A stretch of 22,890 nt of DNA from DATLWR01 sp035576205. GTDB taxonomy: Bacteria > Pseudomonadota > Zetaproteobacteria > Mariprofundales > Mariprofundaceae. Location: positions 1 to 22,890 of the forward strand of contig DATLWR010000031.1 in assembly GCA_035576205.1 (NCBI GenBank), written 5' to 3'. This document shows positions 14,466 to 20,430 of this stretch, one piece after another. Position 1 is the stretch's first letter. The number at the start of each line of letters is the position of its first letter. The position numbers and the translations under genes are program-made. The notes beneath the pieces are model-generated. The model saw only the letters and a list, made by a program, of their open reading frames with translations. It was not told the DNA's origin and searched no databases.

Positions 14466-15745
14466 TCGATCGCCAGCAATTCAGGCGTGATTTCGACTCC
14501 ATGTATTTGGGGTTGCAACGGCGAGGGGGGGAGGTCGTTGCAGAGGACAGCCCATTTATGCGGGCGCGCAATCTGGATGTGAGCCAGCGTGAGCTGAAGG
14601 CGAAAGTCGAGGCTCTGCAGGCTGAGCGCAACCGCGTCTCGAAACTGATCGGCCAGAAAAAGGGGCAGGGCGAGGATGCTTCGGCAGAGCTCGCGCGCAT
14701 GGGCGAGGTGTCGGCACGCGTCAAGGAGCTCGAGGCCGAAACGCGCGACGCCGAGGCTGCTTTCGAACAAGCGTTGCTGGAGATTCCCAATCCGCTGCAT
14801 GACAGCGTTCCGGATGGTGCGGATGAGAACGCCAACGTCGAGCTGCGCCGCTGGGGTACGCCGCGACAGGATGCCGTGCCGCCGCACTGGGATATCGGTG
14901 CCGCCCTTGGCATTCTCGACTTCGAGGCGGGTGCCAAGCTGGCCGGCAGCCGCTTCACCGTATTGAAGGGGGCCGCTGCCCGTCTGGAGCGTGGCCTGCT
15001 GCAGTTCATGCTGGATATGCATGCCGACAGACACGGTTATGAAGAGGTGTGGACCCCGTCGATCGTCAATCGCAAGACGATGACCGGTACCGGCCAGTTG
15101 CCGAAGTTCGCGGACGACCTCTACAAATTGGAAGGCGAGGATGCCTTCCTGATCCCCACCGCCGAGGTGACGGTCACCAACCTCTACCAGGACGCAATTC
15201 TGGATGCCGAGCAACTGCCGATCCGCCATTGCGCCTACACCGCCTGTTTCCGCCGAGAGGCGGGCTCGGCCGGGCGCGACGAGCGCGGTATGATCCGCCA
15301 GCACCAGTTCGACAAGGTGGAACTCGTCTGGATCGCGCATCCCGACAAGGCGCTGGAGCATCTGGAAGCGTTGACCGGTCACGCCGAAGCGATCCTGCAG
15401 GCGCTGGAGCTGCCGTACCGCGTCATGGCACTGTGCGCCGGCGATATCGGTTTCTCGTCGCAAAAGACTTACGATCTCGAGGTGTGGCTGCCGAGCCAGC
15501 ACACCTACCGCGAAATCTCCTCCTGCTCGTCGTTCGGTCAGTTCCAGGGGCGTCGTGCCGGCATCCGTTTCCGAGAGGAACCGAAGGGCAAGCCCGAGCC
15601 CGCTGCTACGCTCAACGGCTCGGGGCTGGCCATCGGTCGCTGCCTGATCGCCATCCTGGAGAACGGCTGGCAACCGGACGGCTCGGTGGTTGTTCCGGAG
15701 AAACTGCGCCCCTATGTTGGCGGACTGGAGCGCATTACCGTCTGA
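14462..15745 (+). CDS. serS: Seryl-tRNA synthetase
   Basis: This class II synthetase charges tRNA-Ser, and also tRNA-Sec where present. The 427 residues are the usual length. The N-terminal long coiled-coil arm spans about 28-105 (LDVSQRELKAKVEALQAERN), which grips the long variable arm of tRNA-Ser. The catalytic core has motif 2 FRREAGSAGRDERGMIRQHQF (from F263) and motif 3 NGSGLAIGRCLIAILEN near the C-terminus, with SSCSSFGQFQGRR before it. The start overlaps the gyrA stop (ATGA), so the two are likely co-translated. Two tRNA-Ser genes lie shortly downstream. It converges on the minus-strand gene with 7 bases between stops and no visible terminator hairpin. Confidence 0.97.
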   Translation: MIDRQQFRRDFDSMYLGLQRRGGEVVAEDSPFMRARNLDVSQRELKAKVEALQAERNRVSKLIGQKKGQGEDASAELARMGEVSARVKELEAETRDAEAAFEQALLEIPNPLHDSVPDGADENANVELRRWGTPRQDAVPPHWDIGAALGILDFEAGAKLAGSRFTVLKGAAARLERGLLQFMLDMHADRHGYEEVWTPSIVNRKTMTGTGQLPKFADDLYKLEGEDAFLIPTAEVTVTNLYQDAILDAEQLPIRHCAYTACFRREAGSAGRDERGMIRQHQFDKVELVWIAHPDKALEHLEALTGHAEAILQALELPYRVMALCAGDIGFSSQKTYDLEVWLPSQHTYREISSCSSFGQFQGRRAGIRFREEPKGKPEPAATLNGSGLAIGRCLIAILENGWQPDGSVVVPEKLRPYVGGLERITV

Positions 15746-15752
15746 CGCCGGG

Positions 15753-16142
15753 CTAGTCGCTGTTCTTCAGGATCATCTGTAGCTGTTTCTTATCCTCATC
15801 ACTGGGGTGATGGGCGATGCCGAGCAGGATGCCGGCCAGCTTGCGTTCGTCGGCACGGGCGTCGGGATCGGCCTTCAGGTCCTGCAGCTTGGCGGCGTCA
15901 TCGGCACCGACCGTATGACGCATGCGCATCAGAGCTCCCGCCAATGTGCGTTCGCCGGCCGTGGCCTGCGCGTCGGTGGTAATCTCTTTCAGGGTCTGGA
16001 TCTCCTGATCCGACGGGTAGTGCTGCAGATGCATGATGATGTTGACCATCGTGGTGATCCGGGTATCGGCCGCCGATGCAGTTTGTACACCAAGGCCGCC
16101 CAGCAAGAACATGGAAAGCAAAGCGATAACAATCCGTTTCAT
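15753..16142 (-). CDS. Exported protein with three about-33-residue repeats, unknown function
   Basis: I do not recognise this family. The 129-residue product begins with a clear Sec signal peptide (MKRIVIALLSMFLLGGLGVQTASA, likely cleaved before Ala25), so it is periplasmic or secreted. The mature part is alpha-helical and built of three related units (about 28-61, 62-96 and 97-129). They align on IIMHLQHYPSD, ALMRMRHTVGAD and ILLGIAHHPSDE, each followed by a Leu-rich helix. Histidines 41, 76 and 111 recur at the same place. There is one cysteine-free chain and no heme motif. The start at 16142 has a near-perfect AAGGAGG ribosome-binding site; the frame extends further upstream without support. 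It is the only minus-strand gene in this part. Confidence 0.75.
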   Translation of the reverse strand: MKRIVIALLSMFLLGGLGVQTASAADTRITTMVNIIMHLQHYPSDQEIQTLKEITTDAQATAGERTLAGALMRMRHTVGADDAAKLQDLKADPDARADERKLAGILLGIAHHPSDEDKKQLQMILKNSD

Positions 16143-16191
16143 GGTCGCCTCCTTGTGATCCTTCCGGCAGCCTTCACTTGGCTGCAATGGC

Positions 16192-16200
16192 ATTATATCA
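16192..16200 (-). promoter_or_regulatory. Extended -10 promoter of the minus-strand repeat-protein gene
   Basis: Read on the minus strand, TGA-TATAAT (16200-16192) is a perfect -10 hexamer with the upstream TG of an extended -10 element. No good -35 is present, which is typical of this promoter type. The predicted start near 16185 gives a leader of about 43 bases to the ATG at 16142. Confidence 0.65.
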
Positions 16201-16247
16201 CCTGTCGGACTTGACCGGAGGTTTGCATCCGGTGACGGCATGAAACA

Positions 16248-16275
16248 TTGCCATGACTGCCTTGCGTGCTATCTT
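16248..16275 (+). promoter_or_regulatory. Promoter of tRNA-Ser(TGA)
   Basis: TTGCCA (16248-16253), a 16-bp spacer ending in TGC, and TATCTT (16270-16275) make a -35/-10 pair with an extended -10. A GC-rich discriminator (CCGGGCCC) follows, as in stable-RNA promoters under stringent control. The tRNA begins about 20 bases beyond the predicted start point. Confidence 0.55.
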
Positions 16276-16300
16276 TCCGGGCCCGATTTGGCCTGCATTG

Positions 16301-16388
16301 GGAAGGGTGGCAGAGCGGTTGAATGCACCGGTCTTGAAAACCGGCAATGGGCAACCATTCGTGGGTTCGAATCCCACCCCTTCCGCCA
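16301..16388 (+). tRNA. tRNA-Ser (anticodon TGA)
   Basis: Acceptor GGAAGGG (16301-16307) pairs with CCCTTCC (16378-16384); discriminator G and encoded CCA (16386-16388). Anticodon stem CCGGT/ACCGG holds loop CTTGAAA with TGA at 16335-16337, reading UCA and related codons. The long class II variable arm (ATGGGCAACCAT) is typical of serine tRNAs. The gene is 88 bases long. Confidence 0.98.
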
Positions 16389-16430
16389 GCTGCCCGATGT
16401 GCAGATGAGGGATGCAGACCCGGAGATTTT

Positions 16431-16439
16431 TGCTACACT
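16431..16439 (+). promoter_or_regulatory. Possible extended -10 promoter of tRNA-Ser(GCT)
   Basis: TGC-TACACT (16431-16439) is an extended -10 followed by a GC-rich discriminator (GCGCCGCG), about 30 bases before the tRNA. No convincing -35 is seen. It could be a secondary promoter within a longer tRNA transcript. Confidence 0.4.
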
Positions 16440-16469
16440 GCGCCGCGTTTTGTTGCTGCAGTGGGTAAT

Positions 16470-16561
16470 GGAGAGATGGCTGAGTGGTCGAAAGCGGCAC
16501 CCTGCTAAGGTGTTATACGGAATTAACCGTATCGAGGGTTCGAATCCCTCTCTCTCCGCCA
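16470..16561 (+). tRNA. tRNA-Ser (anticodon GCT)
   Basis: Acceptor GGAGAGA (16470-16476) pairs with TCTCTCC (16551-16557); discriminator G and encoded CCA (16559-16561). Anticodon loop CTGCTAA carries GCT at 16504-16506, reading AGC/AGU. The long variable arm (TACGG-AATTAA-CCGTA) is typical of serine tRNAs. The gene is 92 bases long and lies 81 bases after tRNA-Ser(TGA). Confidence 0.98.
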
Positions 16562-16581
16562 TACAGGCAGGTGTTTCCGGC

Positions 16582-17121
16582 ATGATGCGTAAGCGGATTG
16601 GCCGGAATCGCTCCGCCGTATTCCTGGTGGCTCTGCTGCTGGCTGCTTCGCTGGCCGGCTGCGGTAACCAGGAAAAGCCCGAGGAGCAGCTGCAGTGGCA
16701 GATTCCTCTGGAGGCACCGGCCGACCCACACGGTACGCAGGTGGACGAGCAGGCTCTGCCGGAGTGGGCCACGTCGCAGCATGGCTCGGCAAGTCTGGTC
16801 TGGTTGCAGAAGACCACGACCCGCACCTTCGAGATGAAACTGTCGATGGGCGAAGAGGCCGATCTGCAGGGCTGGAAGGTGAAACTGCTGGGTTTGGCGA
16901 AGGGACTAAGGATTCAATCCGGGGCTTTCCTTGATGATCCGAATGTGGATAATGCCGCCGCCTTCGTCGAGATCAGCCGGGATGGCAAGGTTGCCTACCG
17001 CGGCTGGCTCTACGCAGATTTTCCGGAGATGTTCGGACTCGACGATCCGGAATGGAAACTTTGGCTGAAGACCATTAGTGTTCAGCCCGCCTCGCAAGAG
17101 GGAAACAACACGCACCCGTAG
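16582..17121 (+). CDS. Predicted lipoprotein, DUF2155-like
   Basis: The 179-residue product has a lipoprotein signal peptide with lipobox LAGC (acylated Cys27). A polar region follows, then a domain at about 72-170 (SLVWLQKTTTRTFEMKLSMGEEA...AAFVEISRDGKVAYRGWLYADFPEM) whose layout recalls DUF2155. That family is exported and has no established function. The assignment rests on recalled pattern, not alignment. Tandem ATG codons at 16582 and 16585 are both possible starts. The open frame runs back through two tRNA genes and cannot be coding there. The gene sits between tRNA genes, and its TAG stop (17119-17121) lies inside tRNA-Arg(ACG). Confidence 0.8.
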   Translation: MMRKRIGRNRSAVFLVALLLAASLAGCGNQEKPEEQLQWQIPLEAPADPHGTQVDEQALPEWATSQHGSASLVWLQKTTTRTFEMKLSMGEEADLQGWKVKLLGLAKGLRIQSGAFLDDPNVDNAAAFVEISRDGKVAYRGWLYADFPEMFGLDDPEWKLWLKTISVQPASQEGNNTHP

Positions 17122-17188
17122 CTCAGCTGGATAGAGCATCAGACTACGAATCTGAGGGTCGGGCGTTCGAATCGCTCCGGGTGCGCCA
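17112..17188 (+). tRNA. tRNA-Arg (anticodon ACG)
   Basis: Acceptor GCACCCG (17112-17118) pairs with CGGGTGC (17178-17184); discriminator G and encoded CCA (17186-17188). Anticodon stem TCAGA/TCTGA holds loop CTACGAA with ACG at 17146-17148; A34 would be edited to inosine by TadA. The first 10 bases double as the last codons of the lipoprotein gene, whose stop is made of tRNA positions 8-10 (TAG). A terminator follows 8 bases after the CCA. Confidence 0.98.
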
Positions 17189-17195
17189 CATGAAG

Positions 17196-17232
17196 AAAAA
17201 GGGCTACGGTAACGTGGCCCTTTTTTCTTTTT
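17196..17232 (+). terminator. Intrinsic terminator of the tRNA-lipoprotein transcript
   Basis: GGGCTACG (17201-17208) and CGTGGCCC (17213-17220) pair over 8 bp, including one U-G pair, around a GTAA tetraloop. Five A residues precede the stem and six T residues follow it. This is a classic rho-independent terminator and closes the tRNA-Ser/tRNA-Ser/lipoprotein/tRNA-Arg unit. Confidence 0.92.
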
Positions 17233-17268
17233 GCATCCTGGCCATGGCACACCGCAGCCAGCCCTCTC

Positions 17269-17274
17269 TATACT
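17269..17274 (+). promoter_or_regulatory. Possible -10 element before the HEAGH membrane-protein gene
   Basis: TATACT (17269-17274) matches the -10 consensus at five of six positions and lies just after the upstream terminator, where a new promoter is expected. No clear -35 is seen 16-18 bases upstream. The rest of the 95-base gap shows nothing else. Confidence 0.4.
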
Positions 17275-17327
17275 TTCCATGCCCATATGCTGACGAAGGA
17301 TGCGCTTGAGGCAGGAGACGGACCGGC

Positions 17328-17918
17328 GTGCAACCCAAACTTTCCGATATTCCCGTTCCCGATGCGGCCAATCCGTTGCTGTTCTATGGCCGGGTGTTCG
17401 TGCTGGTGCTTATAGCCTGGTTCAGCTGGCACCTGATTCCGGCACCGCTGGCCTCCAATGCCGCCGGCGCCAGTTTCCTGCATCTGGTCAACCTGCCGTT
17501 CCATGAAGCCGGCCACATCATTTTCCGACCCTTCGGCAGGTTCATGACGTCGCTGGGCGGTAGCCTGGGCCAATTGCTAATGCCTCTGGTGTGCCTGTTC
17601 GTCTTGCGCTTCAAGACCCGTGACGCCTTCGGCGCAGCCGTGTGTCTATGGTGGTTCGGCGAGAACTTTCTGGATATGGCGCCGTATATCAACGATGCCC
17701 GCAGCCTGTCGTTGCCCCTGGTCGGCGGCAATGTCGGCCATGAGGCGCCATACGGATTTCATGACTGGGAGTTCATTCTCAGCGAGAGCGGTTTGCTCCG
17801 TTATGACCACACGCTGGCAAGAATCGCGCAGTTTTCGGGCAGCATGATCATGCTGGCGGCCATGATCTGGGGCGGGTACTGGCTGTGGCGGCAATACCGG
17901 CTGCTGAATGGCCGCTGA
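17328..17918 (+). CDS. Membrane protein with HEAGH zinc-peptidase-like motif
   Basis: The 196-residue protein has about four to five hydrophobic spans (near 20-38, 78-95, 100-118 and 168-186). It carries HEAGH at 59-63 (LPFHEAGHIIFRPFG), the HExxH pattern of zinc metallopeptidases, at the edge of a hydrophobic region. GGSLGQLLMPL (77-87) and FLDMAPYINDARSLSLPL (114-131) look like further conserved blocks; Asp116 is a possible third ligand, as in M50 peptidases. I recall similar uncharacterised bacterial proteins but no demonstrated activity. The start is GTG with GGAG about 11 bases upstream. A 5-bp hairpin (17910-17923) spans the stop. Confidence 0.75.
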   Translation: MQPKLSDIPVPDAANPLLFYGRVFVLVLIAWFSWHLIPAPLASNAAGASFLHLVNLPFHEAGHIIFRPFGRFMTSLGGSLGQLLMPLVCLFVLRFKTRDAFGAAVCLWWFGENFLDMAPYINDARSLSLPLVGGNVGHEAPYGFHDWEFILSESGLLRYDHTLARIAQFSGSMIMLAAMIWGGYWLWRQYRLLNGR

Positions 17919-17966
17919 CGGCCGCCCCAATGCAAATTGCTGTAGCGAATTACCGTCAGGCTTTCC

Positions 17967-17972
17967 TATACT
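17967..17972 (+). promoter_or_regulatory. Possible -10 element of ppsA
   Basis: TATACT (17967-17972) lies in the 91-base gap before ppsA, implying a transcript start near 17979. The best -35 with an 18-bp spacer (TAGCGA) matches only three of six positions. If this start is right, the in-frame ATG at 17977 cannot be used, which supports a later ppsA start. Confidence 0.4.
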
Positions 17973-18009
17973 AAATATGGCCGAAGATTCCAGGATGGGG
18001 GAGTGCTCC

Positions 18010-20430
18010 GTGAACAATAAAGCCCGATATATCCGCTGGTTCGACGAAATCACGCTGGAGGATGTGCCGCTGGTCGGCGGCAAGAATGCCTCGCTCGGCG
18101 AGCTCTATCAGGAGCTGGTGCCGCAAGGGGTGCTGGTGCCCAACGGTTTCGCGATCACTGCCGAGGCCTACCGCTATGTGCTGGAGGGGTTGTGGGACAA
18201 GCTGCATGGCATCCTCGACGAACTGGATCCGGACGATGTCGACGATCTGGCCACGCGTGCCCGGCAAGCCCGCAATCTCGTCTACGGCGCCGGCTTGCCG
18301 GACGATCTTCAGGCTGAGATTCTCGATGCCTATCACAAGTTACAGAAAGAGTACGGCAAGAGCCTGAGCCTGGCCGTGCGTTCGTCGGCCACCGCCGAGG
18401 ATTTGCCGACGGCCAGTTTTGCCGGCCAGCAGGACACCTACCTGAACATCAAGGGCGACGAGGAGCTTCTGGAGTCGTGCCGTCGCTGTTTCGCCAGTCT
18501 GTTCACCGATCGCGCGATCCACTACCGCATCGACCAGGGTTTCGACCACTTCAAGGTGGCACTCTCCATCGGCATCATGAAGATGGTTCGCTCCGATCTC
18601 GCCGCCAGCGGTGTGATGTTCTCGCTCGATACCGAAACCGGTTTCCCGGACGTGGTGTTCATTACCGGTTCCTACGGCCTGGGCGAGAACGTCGTGCAGG
18701 GGGCCGTCGACCCCGACGAGTTCTACGTGCACAAGCCGACCTTCGAGAAAGGGCACCGGGCGGTGCTGCGCCGCGCCCTGGGAGCCAAGAAGATCAAGAT
18801 GATCTATGCCGAGGGCGGTACGCGCGAACCGATCCGAAACATCTCCACGCCGAAGGAGGATCGTGAACTTTACTGCATCAGCGACGAGGATGTGCTCACA
18901 CTCGCCGACTACTCGATCAAGGTGGAGAATCATTACAGCGCCAAGGCCGGCTACCACAAGCCGATGGATATGGAATGGGCGAAGGACGGCCTCGACGGCA
19001 AGCTCTACATGGTGCAGGCACGCCCCGAAACGGTCGCTTCTCAGCGTACTGCGCAGGTGCTGGAGGAGTACCGGCTGCAGGGCAAGGGCGAGGTGCTGGC
19101 CAGCGGCCGCGCCGTCGGCACCAAGATCGGCTGCGGCAAGGCGAGAGTGATTACGGATCTCGCACATCTCAATGAATTCAGGCCGGGCGAGGTGCTGGTG
19201 GCCGACAACACGACGCCAGATTGGGAGCCGGTGATGAAGGTGGCGTCCGCTATCGTCACCAACCGTGGCGGCCGAACCTGCCATGCGGCGATCATCGCCC
19301 GCGAACTGGGCATCCCGGCCGTGGTCGGCTGCGGCTCGGCCACGACCGACGTGACCAGCGGCGAGACGGTGACCATCAGCTGTGCCGAGGGCGATGTCGG
19401 CAGGGTCTATGCGGGCGAAATTCCGTTCAAGGTGGAAGAGACTAACCTCGAGGAACTGGCACGGCCGGCTACTCACATCATGTTGAACCTCGGCAATCCC
19501 GAGATCGCCTTCAAGACCAGTTTCCTGCCCAACGACGGGGTGGGGCTGGCGCGCATGGAATTTATCATCAACGAATCGATCAAGGCGCATCCGATGGCGC
19601 TGCTGCATCCGGACAAGGTTGCAGATGCCAAGGTGCGCGAGGAGCTGAAGCAGCTGACCCGCCACTTTGCTTCACCGGCCGACTATTTCGTCGAGCGGCT
19701 CGCCGAGGGGGTCGGGACCATCGCTGCCGCTTTCTGGCCGAAGCCGGTGGTGGTGCGTCTTTCCGATTTCAAATCGAACGAATACGCCTCGCTGCTCGGC
19801 GGCCGCGGCTTCGAGCCGACCGAGGAGAACCCGATGATCGGTTTCCGCGGAGCCTCCCGTTACGCCCATCCGGCCTATGCCGAGGGCTTTGCGCTGGAGT
19901 GCCGGGCGATGAAGCGGGTGCGCGAGGAGATGGGGCTGACGAACCTGAAGCTGATGATCCCGTTCTGCCGCCGGGTCGAGGAGGGGGTCAAGGTGCTGGA
20001 GACAATGGCCGCCAACGGCCTGAAGCGAGGCGAGGGCGGACTGGAGATCTACGTGATGTGCGAGATTCCCAACAACGTCATCCTGATCGACGAGTTCGCC
20101 AAGCATTTCGACGGCTTCTCCATCGGCTCCAACGACCTGACCCAACTCACCCTCGGTGTCGACCGCGATTCGGAGATCGTCTCTTTCGATTTCGACGAGC
20201 GCGATCCGGGTGTGAAGCAGATGATCAAAATGGCCGTGGAGGGTGCACGCCGCAACAAGCGCCACTCCGGCCTCTGCGGGCAGGCGCCTTCCGATTATCC
20301 GGAGATGGCAGCCTATCTGGTGGAGATCGGCATCGATTCGATGAGTCTCAACCCGGACACGGTGGTGCAGACAACAAGGATGGTGCTGGAGCTGGAGAAG
20401 AAGTTAGGCCGCCAGCCGAGAAGCCACTAG
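18010..20430 (+). CDS. ppsA: Phosphoenolpyruvate synthase
   Basis: This enzyme turns pyruvate and ATP into phosphoenolpyruvate, AMP and phosphate, the entry to gluconeogenesis. The 806-residue protein has three parts in order: the ATP-grasp pyruvate-phosphate-dikinase domain (VGGKNASLGEL near the N-terminus, SLAVRSSATAEDLPTASFAGQ), the swivelling phosphohistidine domain with GGRTCHAAIIARELGIP (His425), and the PEP-binding TIM barrel ending with catalytic Cys756 in GLCGQAPSDYPE. The frame opens further upstream (ATG at 17977 and 17995), but GTG 18010 has GGGGGAG 6 bases before it and matches the family N-terminus best. Start confidence is moderate. The stop overlaps that of the convergent ATPase. 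Confidence 0.95.
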   Translation: MNNKARYIRWFDEITLEDVPLVGGKNASLGELYQELVPQGVLVPNGFAITAEAYRYVLEGLWDKLHGILDELDPDDVDDLATRARQARNLVYGAGLPDDLQAEILDAYHKLQKEYGKSLSLAVRSSATAEDLPTASFAGQQDTYLNIKGDEELLESCRRCFASLFTDRAIHYRIDQGFDHFKVALSIGIMKMVRSDLAASGVMFSLDTETGFPDVVFITGSYGLGENVVQGAVDPDEFYVHKPTFEKGHRAVLRRALGAKKIKMIYAEGGTREPIRNISTPKEDRELYCISDEDVLTLADYSIKVENHYSAKAGYHKPMDMEWAKDGLDGKLYMVQARPETVASQRTAQVLEEYRLQGKGEVLASGRAVGTKIGCGKARVITDLAHLNEFRPGEVLVADNTTPDWEPVMKVASAIVTNRGGRTCHAAIIARELGIPAVVGCGSATTDVTSGETVTISCAEGDVGRVYAGEIPFKVEETNLEELARPATHIMLNLGNPEIAFKTSFLPNDGVGLARMEFIINESIKAHPMALLHPDKVADAKVREELKQLTRHFASPADYFVERLAEGVGTIAAAFWPKPVVVRLSDFKSNEYASLLGGRGFEPTEENPMIGFRGASRYAHPAYAEGFALECRAMKRVREEMGLTNLKLMIPFCRRVEEGVKVLETMAANGLKRGEGGLEIYVMCEIPNNVILIDEFAKHFDGFSIGSNDLTQLTLGVDRDSEIVSFDFDERDPGVKQMIKMAVEGARRNKRHSGLCGQAPSDYPEMAAYLVEIGIDSMSLNPDTVVQTTRMVLELEKKLGRQPRSH

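Noticed and set aside
16240..16581. Upstream extension of the lipoprotein frame
   Set aside because: It would translate two tRNA-Ser genes and bury the lipoprotein signal peptide.
17245..17260. TGGCAC as a possible sigma-54 -24 element
   Set aside because: The required TTGC at the -12 position is absent (AGCC instead), and a -10 TATACT lies just downstream.
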